Positions 1-10,226 of a stretch of DNA of 64,000 nt are shown here, piece by piece (positions within the stretch are counted from its first letter, which is position 1; each line of letters opens with the position of its first letter). A program made the position numbers and the translations under genes. This DNA comes from Oscheius tipulae (lineage: Eukaryota > Nematoda > Chromadorea > Rhabditida > Rhabditidae). Location of the stretch: positions 5,874,501-5,938,500 of the forward strand of contig JASJZH010000001.1 of the NCBI GenBank assembly GCA_037178975.1, written 5' to 3'. The notes beneath the pieces are model-generated. The model searched no databases. It saw only the letters and a list, made by a program, of their open reading frames with translations, and had not been told where the DNA came from.

Positions 1-372
1 TTGCTGGAAATGGGGTGGACCTTATGGATGTGGGCCAGTTAAAAACTGATATCTCTCTTCTTCAAAGCAAGAAAAAAGTAAGTATGTTTATATGTTTGTA
101 GCTTTATGTTATTCACGCAAACTGAGCCGCCAACTTTACTTTAAAAAAACACTTATACGTAGCCGTTATTTAAAGGGTCCTAAGGGAAAGCTTTCCTCCG
201 GGACTGTATCAAAAGATGGTAGCGCGGTTTCAGATAGTTGAACGTGGTTGAAAATGTGACAAATCAGTTTGATCACCAATTGGAAAGAGCTTTCTGAAGT
301 CTAGGAGCTACCGTTGTTTTTCGTTCAAACTCAACGTTCGATGGCGCATAGCGCGGAGAATTAGTCTCAAGA

Positions 373-629
373 TGTTCGTAGGGCAGACGGTTATTATAAG
401 AAGATAGTCTATTGTGAATTGAGAGTCTGTATGCGTCTATCCTACGATATATATTACCGTTCACTAATGGTTCGAATACTAGTTTATTGGTTGGGGTATA
501 GAGAGATATAGAAGGTGTTACATGATTACAGCGAGGAAGCCACACACTTACATACGAACACGCGAGCACACGAGTCAAAAGGTCCTCCTCTTGGAGGCGG
601 GGAATCTGGTCAAAAGGTCGGGAGCGACA
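373..629 (-). repeat. 3' LTR of the BEL/Pao element
   Basis: 257 bp, identical by eye to 8779-9035. Its plus-strand ends are TGTTCG and GCGACA, so it has TG...CA termini. Outside it lies the target duplication CAAGA at 368-372. On the minus strand it is preceded by a short purine-rich stretch (GGGGAG at about 630-636), a weak candidate for the polypurine tract. Confidence 0.95.
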
Positions 630-1230
630 CTCCCCAGACAAAAAGATTTCGTACTTGGTCTCCCGGTATGGGTTCAAGAACTTATGGTTGGTAGTTTCTA
701 ACTGGACTTTACGAACATGACCGAGTGCCCGCACAGCTGATCCCCGGTATGGTTTTTTGGATCCACTGTGCGCCTCTGCCGCCAAGTCCGCGCGCTAGAT
801 AGCGCTGGTCACACTTAAACGTGAGCCCAGAGTCTCACGCCAGAGGTGGGCCCAGGCTTCTACGACCACTCAGGGCGCGCCCGTCCAGTTTCTACGAAAC
901 TTGGTGTATTTCGTTCTTGATTCAAAGTGGTTTGAGGTCGATTGGTTTGTAGTTTTGTCTGGTTTGTAGTCGTGTCCGGTTATTGGTTACAATGTTCAGA
1001 ACGATAAGGTGCTAACAAAGGGAGAAGGTCTAAATAAAAATAGTAGTTCAACGAAGGGTCTTCTTCCTTGATTGTGTTGATATTCTAAAAAGTGATTAGA
1101 AGTCAATTTTTTGTGGTATCGGTTACAAAAGAAAAGACAATATTGATGAGGTTATCGTCTGTAGCCGGGTCACAAGAGGGTGAAGGGTCTCGAAAAATAT
1201 AAAGGCTAGGTCTTTAGGTTAGAGTTTAGG
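630..1230 (-). other. 3' internal region of the BEL element, no gene seen
   Basis: About 600 bp between the zinc-knuckle frame and the 3' LTR. I see no coherent reading frame with family features. The region is rich in short TTGGT/GGTT repeats. It presumably contains the end of the retroviral RNA. Confidence 0.5.
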
Positions 1231-1746
1231 TTAGAGACCGTGGAGGCTGCTGTGGTGTGGGCCCCTACATCGCTTGCAGGCAATTTTACTATAGCACTGA
1301 TCAGTTGAGTGACTACTAGCGGTACATATGGTACAAAGGTTCTTGTCTGCAAGCAAGTAAAATCTGGTTCTGGGTGAGCTAATTACGGTGCAGTCCTGGC
1401 TGCGATGTGGTCCGGTACAATATACACATGGTTTAGGAGTGAGAGGTTTCTTGTACTGGTTGGGACGAAATGTGGGGCTTGCTCGACCCACGTTCCTTCC
1501 CATTATGGTCTTCAACCAGCTCTCGAACTGGTTGATGGTTGGTTCTGGTGGTGGATTTGTTGCAGCTGGTTCTTGCTGCTGTACAGGTCGCTCTGGTGGC
1601 GACGGATCTCGATAGATCTCATTCTGCGGTTTCGGGTTCACTGTCTCCAATAGTTTGTCCAGTTTTACGTGAAGCAGCTCAACTGATTCCAATAGTCGAA
1701 CAATCTCGATTTCTTCGACGTTCATTTCCGCCATTTGAGCATCCAA
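1231..1746 (-). CDS. Second zinc-knuckle (gag-like) reading frame downstream of env remnant
   Basis: 171 residues, starting 160 bp after the polyprotein stop on the same strand. Residues 1-60 are acidic and helical with a coiled-coil look, then a proline-rich stretch. The C-terminal 65 residues hold three cysteine/histidine knuckles (CVYC...H...C, CTIC...H...C, CKRC...HH). This layout matches the nucleocapsid end of BEL/Pao gag proteins, yet the element already has its own gag. It may be an accessory nucleocapsid gene or a gag fragment captured from another element. Nothing shows how it would be translated. Confidence 0.55.
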   Translation of the reverse strand: MDAQMAEMNVEEIEIVRLLESVELLHVKLDKLLETVNPKPQNEIYRDPSPPERPVQQQEPAATNPPPEPTINQFESWLKTIMGRNVGRASPTFRPNQYKKPLTPKPCVYCTGPHRSQDCTVISSPRTRFYLLADKNLCTICTASSHSTDQCYSKIACKRCRGPHHSSLHGL

Positions 1747-1908
1747 TTTGCTTTGGGTAGTGCTTCAGTTGACATGGTTTACCTGGACGGTGCGGTACTA
1801 AATGTAGTTAGACAGAAGAAAATAGGACAAGATGTGAATAGTATGACTGGTATGGTATAAAAGGTGCGGTATGGTCCTTAAAATCTTTTGGTGAGTTTAA
1901 AAATGGTT

Positions 1909-2496
1909 TTAATCAAAAGTTTGATCAAGAGTTCTCATAAAATTCAAAACAGTCATCCGCAGTGGTCCAAAATCTGGCCACTTGAGCCCTCTAAACTCGA
2001 GGCTGCTCAGCTTGCCCCAAAAACTGGTCGAATTGTCGTATCCAGAGCGAATAGCGGTCACATTGTTGTAAAGCTCTTGAAAAGGTCGGACACCATTCAC
2101 GTATCTCAATGTTCCAGCTATTTCAAAATTGGATATGGTGGACCCGCAAGTGATTTTGCACTTTTCGTTCAGATTTGCATGATTTGCTACAAAGTGTATA
2201 AAATTAACAAATCCTCTCTTGTGGCAAATGAGAGCAAAAGCTTGGGATGAGCATTTAACACTTCCCATACTAGCTTTCCGTAGGCTGGTACAGTTGAGTC
2301 TGACTTCGGCACCATGCCTACAATCATAACAACCGTCTACTGCTTCAACTGATACATTACAAAGATCAGTGTGCACAAATAATTGAGTACGGTTAACTGT
2401 TGTGTCCATTTTAACACTGATGGTTGCAGAAGCGGTATTAGTTTCGAAAGTTAGTCGGTCATTTTTCACCACAAGCTTGCCTTCTGGTGTTATTAT
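1909..2496 (-). other. Remnant of a phlebovirus-type fusion glycoprotein (env) fused to integrase
   Basis: Residues about 1815-2009 of the polyprotein are unrelated to integrase. They carry many paired cysteines (for example GCYDC and CKITCG) and resemble the C-terminal part of phlebovirus Gc-type glycoproteins, which are the known env source of some nematode BEL elements (Cer7/Tas type). The signal peptide, fusion region and most of the ectodomain are missing, as is a clear membrane anchor. The joint with integrase is in frame, which suggests an internal deletion. As it stands it cannot be a complete envelope protein. Assignment rests on my reading of the cysteine pattern. Confidence 0.6.
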
Positions 2497-5400
2497 AGGC
2501 AAAACATTTTTTACATCCATGTAGGTAATTGGCCTTTGGTTCATGTAGCCTTCAATTTCAGCTACTAAGGTTTCGAATGTCTCAGAGTTAATAGCTTTGA
2601 AAACGTGGATTTTGCGCAATGTTAGTTTTAGGATTTGCATTAATCGTTCCCAAAAACCTCCTCTAAAGGCTGCTCTGCTTGTCAGCACTTTCCACTTAAT
2701 GTGATTGGTAGCTAGGAACTCCCTTACTCCCGGTATGGATGGTAGGTCAGAGTTGGTCTCTGACTTTCCTTCAGCTGTGAGGATGTCTTTAGCCAGCATA
2801 AATGTGGTGGCTCGATCACTGAGAATAGTTTCACAACGACCTCTTCTCGCACAAAATCGGCGTAATGCATTAATGAATGTTTCGGTTGTTAAGTCGTTCA
2901 CAACAGCCAGATGAGTCATACGAGTTGCACAACAGGTCATTAAAGCTATCCATTTTTTGTGAATAACTTTTTGGTCGTTTATATAGTCGGTGATTGTGAA
3001 AAATCCACAATAATCTATTCCGATATGTTGAAACGGATAACTGCATTCGGTTATTCGTTGTGTCGGTAGGTCTCCCATTTCAGGATAGTAGTAAGCGCTT
3101 TTAGTCTGTCTCTGGCAGTCCAAGCATTTTGACAAACATTTGGTAATGTTCAAACGTCCTCTTGGTAGCCAGTACTTCATTCTTAGGTTAGACAGACTCC
3201 CAGCTTGTCCTTGATGTCCACAGTTCCTGTGCACATCCATAATGATCAAGTTGGTAATTTTGGTTTTGGGTAGAAGCAGGATTGGGTTTTGTGTCGCAAT
3301 TGGTAGGTTCGACTGGCCAAACCGACCTCGACATCGAATGATTCCATTCGAGTCGCGAAACAGTCCAAGATTTCGATACTGCTTCTCGGACTCTTTTGTC
3401 AGGTCTTTTTGCATGCTCTTCAACAAAGCGGTCCCTGCTTCATCCATTTCTACAGCAGTCACAAGATTTCCTGTTTCATTTTTCAGCTCGGGGTAAAGTC
3501 TAAGAGCTGTGTCGATCTTTAATTGGTTCCAGCTAGTTGCGTTATCAATGAGCTCTGTGAGGTCAATTGCCGGCTCTTCTGCCTTAGTAATAAGTGTCAC
3601 AACAGCCGGTTCTGTTTCGGGAATCTCGATTGGCAAGTGAAAATCCGGAGAGGGTTTTTTCTCTACTGATGAATCGGTTAGGAATTGTGGTCCTTTCAAC
3701 CAGTTACTGGCCTTTAATTCCTCAAATAACAAGCCTCTTGTTGACGCGTCAGCGGAGTTTTCCGCTGTCTCTATATGGTGATAGGTCGAACTGATTTTCT
3801 GTGATTGCCATTTCATGTTGGTTTCTTTAACCTCATTGCATCTGTTGCTCACAAAGGTATCTAGTTTCTTAGTTGAGTGTAACCAATGGAGAGCAATCAT
3901 GCTGTCACTATAAATGTTTACTCCCTTGATCTCTAGATCAATGTGTTCAAGAACAAAATCGGCTAGTCTGATTCCAATAAGTAGTGCGGTGAGCTCTAGT
4001 CTGGGCATACTTATTCCTTTGTCATTTGTCAAGGTCTTTACTGGTGTTAAACGAAATTTGGAAATGACAAGGTTACAGGTTTTCTTTCCGTCAAGGTCTT
4101 CAACCAGTAAGTAAACGCAACTTGAATAAGCTCGGGTTGACGCGTCAACAAAAACTTCGAGCCTTGCACTTTTGGTCTTGTTAGCTTCGATTAGCATTCT
4201 GGGCACAACAATACTCACTTTGTCGATCTCCTTGACGATAGCTTTCCACTCGGCTGCCTTCATGTCGTTCAACTGAGAATCCCAGTCCTGTTTGTCGATC
4301 CACAGTTGTTGGAGAAAGATTTTCATCTTGACTAGTAGAGGGGCAGCAAATCCCAAAGGGTCAAACGTTTTGTGCACGGTGTGCATCACCGTACGCTTGG
4401 TTATCTTCCCTTCGATTTCAAGGTTAATCTTGATTTTCAAAGTGTCTTTTTCCGGGTCCCAAGGAACGCCTAGTATCTTTTGTTCTTTATCGGTAGACAT
4501 GTCTTCAGGGTCAATGATTCTGTTACAAGCTTTGCTGTTGGTCATGTACTTTCGGAATCGTAGCCCGAATTGAAGAAAGGTGGTTTTGCTTTTTTGGTAC
4601 ATCTGTTGTAGTTCTTTTTCCGATCTGACACTGACTGCCAGATCGTCTACATACAGGTTCCTAACAATTTTAGTTCCAATAGGATCTCCTGTCTGTTCCA
4701 TAAAGTATCGGACAGAGTATGACAATAGAAAGCTACTTGATGAAACTCCGAACGGTATTCTGGTGAATCTCAATATCTTCAAGTTCCCATTCTCATCTGG
4801 TGGTAGATTAGGGTTTTTTAGCCATAAAAAGCGGACAGTGTCACGACTGTCTTCTCCTAATCCTATGCAATGGTATGCTGTGGCCACGTCGGAAAGCAAT
4901 ATGTATCTATCTGTTCTTGCTCTCAGTAGGACACCCAGTAAATGAGGTAATAACAATGGTCCCTGGTAAACAGCTTGGTTCAAAGAAATTTCTCCTTTCA
5001 TATGAGAGGAAGCATCGTACACTATTCTGACTTTGGTAGTGCTTGAGCTTTCTTTAAATACTGGCTGGTGTGGAATATAGTAGACTGGTTTTTTTTTTTT
5101 TGGTACTGGAGTGCTAGTAACATCTTCCACAACTCCGTTTGCCAATTGGGTTTCAATCAGATCACAATAGGTGCTCCATAGCTTTTGGTCTTTGGATTTG
5201 CTATGAAAGAGCGATTTTAGTCTACACATGGCTAGGGGGTAGTTGTCACCGAGTTTAGATATGTTTTCTTTGAAAGGAAATTCAACAATTACCTTCCCGT
5301 CAATAATTTTGACGGTCTTTTTGAAATGGTCCATTACTTTCTCATCTTCTTCTTTTTGGGTCACTTTTATTCCTATTGCCTCAAGTTCCCAGGTCTGGTT

Positions 5401-7938
5401 AAGGTCTTGAAATTCTACTTTGGCTGTCAAGGTGCGAACAGCTGTATTGAATACTCGAGTGTCTCTAGCTGTATCGGTTGCCGAGCCGGACAGAGTATAA
5501 CCAAAAAGCGATGGTTTGGCAAATGTGCCGTTATTGAGACGGAAAGATGGTTGGTTTACCGTCGTTATCTCATCGTAGTAGTTTAGTCCTATGAGAATGT
5601 CTGGTTCAATTGTGTTTCCGGTTACTTGTTCAATGGAACTGGTGTCAACTCCATTTTTTAAAAGGTACGCAAGATCTTCGTGACTCACTGGTTCTGTCTC
5701 AATCGGAGTGGTAATCGAGTCAATGGTTAATAGCTCCATTCTATAAGCTTCGTCTTTTACAGTCTGAAATACTGCTTTGACTAGTTTTGACGGTCTGGTT
5801 TCTTTGTGTCCACCGAAAGAGATAATGGTCATGTTTTTGTCAATTTTTTCCATTGGTAGCCGTAATCTCTCAGCTGTCTCCTTCTTTATAAAACTAGCTT
5901 GACTACAGCCGTCCAAAAGACCATACAATATCTCGTTTGGTCTAGACAACAATCTCAATGGTATTAGTTTCATTCTGGCCTGGTTTTCGGTGCTGGCAAA
6001 TAGTTGGTTAACTGTGGTTCCCGACTCTACAGATGGTATTGGGTTATTTCTAGCCTCTATTGTAGTGAGATTGACTCGTCTACCTGATCCATTTGACCCA
6101 CGTGAGCTTGATCGATACGGTTGCCGAGAGTCCCTCCTCGGCTGTCGACTCGCAGATCTTCTCCGCTGGTAACTTCGTCCACGTTGTTGCGAACTGTGTC
6201 TGGAGTCTCTACAATAGCTCCTATCCCGCTTCTTCTCGTAAGATCTGCGGTGAGCTGACCCTGAACGAGATTTAGACCGTCCCTGGTAATGGTCACGGTT
6301 TCTGGAATAGCTCCGTCGTCTTTCCCGGTCTGAACCTCTCGATCCGTCACGACTATAGATTCTGTCACGACTAAGGCCTCTGTGTCTGCTAGCGGATCGG
6401 TCCATCCTTTTGTCGTAATGGGTGGTACAAATGAGACTGTTATGCGGCTGTTGACAGTAGTCACAATTTTTTGCTTTACATCTGTTAGCCGTGTGGTTTG
6501 GGCTAAAACACTTGAAACATAACATAAGGTATTGGATACGGTCTCTCTTGTCTCTAACATCCTTGTATTGGAAGCATTTATCAATGGTATGGTTGTCTTT
6601 CTTGCAAGCGGGGCAAAAGTCTCTTGTTTCCTTGTTGTATGTCTTGCTGTGTAAAACTGTTTGTTCCACACTGGGTTCTATGGTCGTGTCTCCGTCTATT
6701 TCGAGCAAAATCTCATCTTCAAGAGATTTCAAATATTGTTCAATGGTATATTTGTTTCCGTTCTGGTATTCTTGGCGGTGGACTTCCTTTCTAATAGCGT
6801 GTGGGAATTTGCTTCCAACTAGAGTTTTGAGACGGTTCGTGTCAATGGTTTCTCCGCTAATTTTTAGGCGCTGTAATAGAGCCTCCACCTGGTTCATGGT
6901 TGATCGGAGCGATTTCACGTTCATAGTAGCTTTCGGGATGCTGTCCAGAGACTGGTTCAACAATGTGGTTTGGGTTCTCTGGTCTCCGTAGAGTTTTCCA
7001 AGTCTGGCTAGAGCTAATTGATAGTTTTTTGCTCTGAGTGGGTAAACAGCGATAGCCTGGTAGGCTTCGCCTTTTGTCGCGCTCAGTAAATATGATAATT
7101 TCTCAATAGTGGAGAGACTAGGGTTTCTGTCGACTATTTCGGTAAAAACTTCCGCGAAGGTCTGGTAATCGCCAATGTTCCCATAAAAAGTGGGTACTTT
7201 TATTTCTTTATAGGATTGTGGTGCCACTGGTGTTGTAATTGGGTTACTGTAAGTGTTGTTGGTTCTTATCGGCTGCCCTAAACCATTATAAGCAATTTGG
7301 GGTTGGGCTTGGGGAGTCGCGTAACTAGTAAAAGGACTGCCAAAGATATTGGCAGCTGGTGTCATTGGTTGAACAGGTGCAGGGTTTGGAGCCGAAACTT
7401 GTGGTTGAGTTTTGATACTACTATGACTTGGTTGTTCAGTTTTTGGTTCGAACTGACGTGTGGACGACCTGTCGTCATCGGTCTCTCTTCTCTGGAAGTG
7501 TATGGCATCCATAACTACTTCCTTTTGACCGATCAATTCGATAAGTCTTTGTTCGAGAGCTTTAATGGCTTCGTCGGCTTGTTCTAAGTAAAGCTCGATT
7601 TCATGCTCAGCTGTGTGCGCTTCTATTTGGTCTATGGTGAAGGTTGATTTTTCTACGTTCTCTCCGCTCTCAAAGGAAAAGGCTAGGACGGTACCCTTTT
7701 CTTGGACCTCGGTCATTTTCTGTTTAGAGGTCTCCAGTTGTTCAATAACTTTTTCAACTTTCTTGGTATTGCTGGTAATGTAAGCGTGTTGCTCTTCTAG
7801 GTTCTCGGGATAGTCCCATGGTGTTCGAAATTGGTCAGCCAATAGGATCTGGCTCTTCAAGCTTTTGACTAGTTTGGTTAAAGAGGTCTTTATGCCAGCC
7901 AAACTCCGGGTCTCAGCCGGACTGAGAGGGCTTGCCAT
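1909..7938 (-). CDS. BEL/Pao gag-pol polyprotein with truncated env-like tail
   Basis: One 2009-residue frame. Residues 1-430 are gag: a coiled-coil start, a proline/glutamine-rich linker and a DUF1759-like core at about 245-410. Zinc-knuckle cysteines follow at 442-504, then an arginine/serine-rich stretch at 510-620. The aspartic protease region holds LLDGCSQ at 674-680, where the usual DSG/DTG reads DGC. Reverse transcriptase covers about 890-1160 with YVDD at 1096-1099. Pao-type RNase H is at about 1258-1400. Integrase has the HHCC finger (H1570, H1575, C1605, C1608) and core acidic residues D1642, D1708 and E1764. After about residue 1812 the sequence switches abruptly to a cysteine-rich glycoprotein tail. 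No stop or frameshift interrupts gag-pol, so the enzymes may be functional. Confidence 0.95.
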   Translation of the reverse strand: MASPLSPAETRSLAGIKTSLTKLVKSLKSQILLADQFRTPWDYPENLEEQHAYITSNTKKVEKVIEQLETSKQKMTEVQEKGTVLAFSFESGENVEKSTFTIDQIEAHTAEHEIELYLEQADEAIKALEQRLIELIGQKEVVMDAIHFQRRETDDDRSSTRQFEPKTEQPSHSSIKTQPQVSAPNPAPVQPMTPAANIFGSPFTSYATPQAQPQIAYNGLGQPIRTNNTYSNPITTPVAPQSYKEIKVPTFYGNIGDYQTFAEVFTEIVDRNPSLSTIEKLSYLLSATKGEAYQAIAVYPLRAKNYQLALARLGKLYGDQRTQTTLLNQSLDSIPKATMNVKSLRSTMNQVEALLQRLKISGETIDTNRLKTLVGSKFPHAIRKEVHRQEYQNGNKYTIEQYLKSLEDEILLEIDGDTTIEPSVEQTVLHSKTYNKETRDFCPACKKDNHTIDKCFQYKDVRDKRDRIQYLMLCFKCFSPNHTANRCKAKNCDYCQQPHNSLICTTHYDKRMDRSASRHRGLSRDRIYSRDGSRGSDRERRRSYSRNRDHYQGRSKSRSGSAHRRSYEKKRDRSYCRDSRHSSQQRGRSYQRRRSASRQPRRDSRQPYRSSSRGSNGSGRRVNLTTIEARNNPIPSVESGTTVNQLFASTENQARMKLIPLRLLSRPNEILYGLLDGCSQASFIKKETAERLRLPMEKIDKNMTIISFGGHKETRPSKLVKAVFQTVKDEAYRMELLTIDSITTPIETEPVSHEDLAYLLKNGVDTSSIEQVTGNTIEPDILIGLNYYDEITTVNQPSFRLNNGTFAKPSLFGYTLSGSATDTARDTRVFNTAVRTLTAKVEFQDLNQTWELEAIGIKVTQKEEDEKVMDHFKKTVKIIDGKVIVEFPFKENISKLGDNYPLAMCRLKSLFHSKSKDQKLWSTYCDLIETQLANGVVEDVTSTPVPKKKKPVYYIPHQPVFKESSSTTKVRIVYDASSHMKGEISLNQAVYQGPLLLPHLLGVLLRARTDRYILLSDVATAYHCIGLGEDSRDTVRFLWLKNPNLPPDENGNLKILRFTRIPFGVSSSSFLLSYSVRYFMEQTGDPIGTKIVRNLYVDDLAVSVRSEKELQQMYQKSKTTFLQFGLRFRKYMTNSKACNRIIDPEDMSTDKEQKILGVPWDPEKDTLKIKINLEIEGKITKRTVMHTVHKTFDPLGFAAPLLVKMKIFLQQLWIDKQDWDSQLNDMKAAEWKAIVKEIDKVSIVVPRMLIEANKTKSARLEVFVDASTRAYSSCVYLLVEDLDGKKTCNLVISKFRLTPVKTLTNDKGISMPRLELTALLIGIRLADFVLEHIDLEIKGVNIYSDSMIALHWLHSTKKLDTFVSNRCNEVKETNMKWQSQKISSTYHHIETAENSADASTRGLLFEELKASNWLKGPQFLTDSSVEKKPSPDFHLPIEIPETEPAVVTLITKAEEPAIDLTELIDNATSWNQLKIDTALRLYPELKNETGNLVTAVEMDEAGTALLKSMQKDLTKESEKQYRNLGLFRDSNGIIRCRGRFGQSNLPIATQNPILLLPKTKITNLIIMDVHRNCGHQGQAGSLSNLRMKYWLPRGRLNITKCLSKCLDCQRQTKSAYYYPEMGDLPTQRITECSYPFQHIGIDYCGFFTITDYINDQKVIHKKWIALMTCCATRMTHLAVVNDLTTETFINALRRFCARRGRCETILSDRATTFMLAKDILTAEGKSETNSDLPSIPGVREFLATNHIKWKVLTSRAAFRGGFWERLMQILKLTLRKIHVFKAINSETFETLVAEIEGYMNQRPITYMDVKNVLPIITPEGKLVVKNDRLTFETNTASATISVKMDTTVNRTQLFVHTDLCNVSVEAVDGCYDCRHGAEVRLNCTSLRKASMGSVKCSSQAFALICHKRGFVNFIHFVANHANLNEKCKITCGSTISNFEIAGTLRYVNGVRPFQELYNNVTAIRSGYDNSTSFWGKLSSLEFRGLKWPDFGPLRMTVLNFMRTLDQTFD

Positions 7939-8760
7939 TGGCTAGCCCTTTCGCAAGGGAAGGATAAAAGATATAAGCGTCTATGCCAACTGCTTGGCGG
8001 TGCTGTGACTGCGGTATTTGCACAGGCGGTTGCTCTCATGGGTGTGATATATTCGGTTATTTATTAGGATTTTCGTGATACTATTACACTAATTCCACGT
8101 CCACTACTAATCCAATACGATCCGCTGATTAATAGTATTCTGGACTATTGTCAGCCACAACATATGCCAAATCCCTACAACAGGCGATCATAGTTACAAC
8201 GTGAAGATCAGCCTCTACGATATCTTCGATCGTAGTAGTTACATCCTATCTCTTCATGAGATAGCAGTCAATGATTAGACACAAGCGAGTCGACTCATAA
8301 TAAATCTGTCAGTTCAAGAAACACATTCTAGGGACAGATTGCCCAATTCGTAGGACTTCTTTACGGCGTCCTGTTGCCAGAAATCTGCTGTAGATCAGTT
8401 AGCATGCAGAACGAGACAGTGTTTAACCTTTCATCCATTGTTTCGTGCAGTAAACACAACTCATTCTACGACCGCTCCCTACAACCTTACCTTTCAGGGC
8501 CTGTTTCCTGTACACGTGTTCACAGGGCCCCTTTCTCTGGCCTACGGAGCCAGCCTACTCTATCAATTTTGGGCTAGGGATGGCTAATACACACAAAGCA
8601 AACAAGAAATAAAACAAGAAAAGAATGTAAAACAAAAAACATTCGTATTGGTAGTAGTGTGGGCTATAGTGTCGCGTATTGGTTCATTGAGAGATTAAAA
8701 CGGTAATGGTTTAATGATTTGGTTTCTAGACTCTCGGGTGGTTGTGGTTATAGGTTATTT
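7939..8760 (-). other. 5' untranslated leader of the BEL/Pao element
   Basis: About 820 bp between the primer site and the gag start codon at 7938. I see no convincing reading frame or RNA gene in it; short frames on either strand lack any family signature. It presumably holds the packaging signal. Confidence 0.6.
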
Positions 8761-8778
8761 CCGTCGGTCGATGCACCA
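8761..8778 (-). other. Primer-binding site of the BEL/Pao element, tRNA-Gly-like
   Basis: On the minus strand the bases directly after the 5' LTR are TGGTGCATCG, the complement of a tRNA 3' end CGATGCA plus CCA. From memory this matches animal tRNA-Gly over the last ten bases. The match beyond that is partial. Position and the TGG start are those expected for reverse-transcription priming. Confidence 0.8.
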
Positions 8779-9035
8779 TGTTCGTAGGGCAGACGGTTAT
8801 TATAAGAAGATAGTCTATTGTGAATTGAGAGTCTGTATGCGTCTATCCTACGATATATATTACCGTTCACTAATGGTTCGAATACTAGTTTATTGGTTGG
8901 GGTATAGAGAGATATAGAAGGTGTTACATGATTACAGCGAGGAAGCCACACACTTACATACGAACACGCGAGCACACGAGTCAAAAGGTCCTCCTCTTGG
9001 AGGCGGGGAATCTGGTCAAAAGGTCGGGAGCGACA
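8779..9035 (-). repeat. 5' LTR of the BEL/Pao element
   Basis: 257 bp, identical to 373-629, flanked on the right by CAAGA (9036-9040). As the 5' LTR of a leftward element it should hold the promoter. I could not place a TATA box or start site with confidence. Confidence 0.95.
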
Positions 9036-9145
9036 CAAGAATTTCTTAGCTGTTACATTCAGTGCCGGAAGGCAGTAAGCGGTTGTAGCTTGCTGATAAA
9101 AGGCAGCAAACGATTTCAATAACGCCGCCATTAAAATTATTTCAG

Positions 9146-10226
9146 CTCTCTCTCCATGTCGCTGGTTTGCTTCTGGATAAAATAGTGGCTCATCAAAGGA
9201 AGCATAAAGTCTTCACCTCCATTCAAGATGTTTCCCGTCTTATCATTCTCCTTGGATCACCAAACTCGATGAATATAGTGAAGGAAATTGCGAATGAAGC
9301 CGTATCAGAACAAACCATCTCGTCTTTTTGGAAGCGAATGCTCACTTTATGGCTGAACAATTATGGAATCAAAGACGAGAGTTGGATCTTCAGAAAAGAT
9401 GTTATTCCGGATAACGTCGTGACACTTTTCTGTGCCGGCAATTTGACTACAATCAGAAACTGCTTGGAACAGAATAATAGTAAGGAATTTGTGGACTTTA
9501 TAAGGAACTTGGACCTACTGCAATCTTCAAACTACCCAATCAGCCAGAAGCAATGGAAAAGTATTACCGATAGACATGCTTCTGTTGAGGAGCTCACGTC
9601 TATTCATCTGCTTGCGGAGTTGGCCAAGATTTCAGTTCTGAATTGGCTGGAAACTAAAGATAACGAGGAAGATTACCCAACTACTGAGCAGCAGATTGCT
9701 AGAACTGTCCACGAGCTCTTCCTCGAATTCGGCTGGAGAATGAGAGATCTTGAAAGAATTTTTCAATTTGGTCGAAGTGCCAAAGAAGAAATTTTGACTG
9801 CTCTCAATATCTGCTTGGAGTATTCGACATCGAACAGGCCTTAAACCTCAGAACTGTTGCAAATACTTCCCAAAAAAATAACAGCAGCCAGTCTCAAAGA
9901 TCTGCTGAAGATAGTCACAAAACAGGTTTGGTTTTTATCCACATCCAATAAAAGTTCAATTCAGATATTTGAGCCTGAACATGAATACTCGTGTGAACAA
10001 GCCATACATTCGCTCATAGAAAAATCGGAATTTGACAATAGGTTGGAAATCTCCGGTAAGCTTTAAAAGGCAGCTTCAAACTTATAGGCAAACAAAGAGT
10101 CGGTATTGAAGTTAAAGGGTCTCACAGAATTCCGTCTTATCCTTGACAACAGAAAACGCGTCGAGCATGACAAATGGTTCGCGTCTCGGTGAGATTTTGC
10201 TCCCGAAAAAGAGGCGATAGTGCAAC
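9146..10226 (+). pseudogene. N-terminal part of the SecA-like gene
   Basis: Exon 9146 onward opens with a TTTCAG acceptor and is helical and charged (residues such as HQRKHKVFTSIQDVSRL); I recognise no named domain. The frame runs to an in-frame TAA at 9842-9844 and then continues in the same frame with similar protein-like composition to 10055, where a GTAAGC donor follows. A likely next exon starts at 10128 after CTCACAG in matching phase, but it meets TGA at 10190 and then regains good sequence to a weak donor at 10226. Either these are true nonsense mutations or I have missed exon boundaries. Confidence 0.5.

Larger units (their letters stand above)
368..9040 (-). mobile_element. Full-length BEL/Pao LTR retrotransposon with 5-bp target duplication
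   Basis: Two identical 257-bp LTRs (373-629 and 8779-9035) each read TG...CA and are flanked by the direct repeat CAAGA at 368-372 and 9036-9040. The element is transcribed leftward: the 5' LTR is the right copy, a tRNA-type primer site follows it at once (8761-8778), and a single 2009-residue gag-pol-env* frame occupies 7938-1909. Domain order gag, protease, RT, RNase H, integrase and the Pao-type RT place it in BEL/Pao. It lies inside an intron of the SecA-like gene, in antisense orientation. Identical LTRs mean a recent insertion. The env region is reduced to a C-terminal piece, and an extra zinc-knuckle frame sits downstream. Confidence 0.95.

Noticed and set aside
273-785. Minus-strand frame across the left LTR
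   Set aside because: It joins LTR and flanking DNA by chance; the matching right-LTR frame has different flanks. No domain seen.
1888-7587. Many plus-strand open frames opposite the BEL polyprotein
   Set aside because: They are antisense to an intact 2009-codon frame and show no protein family features.
9822-9851. A 32-nt intron removing the TAA at 9842
   Set aside because: The GT-AG pair exists but joining shifts out of the good downstream frame.
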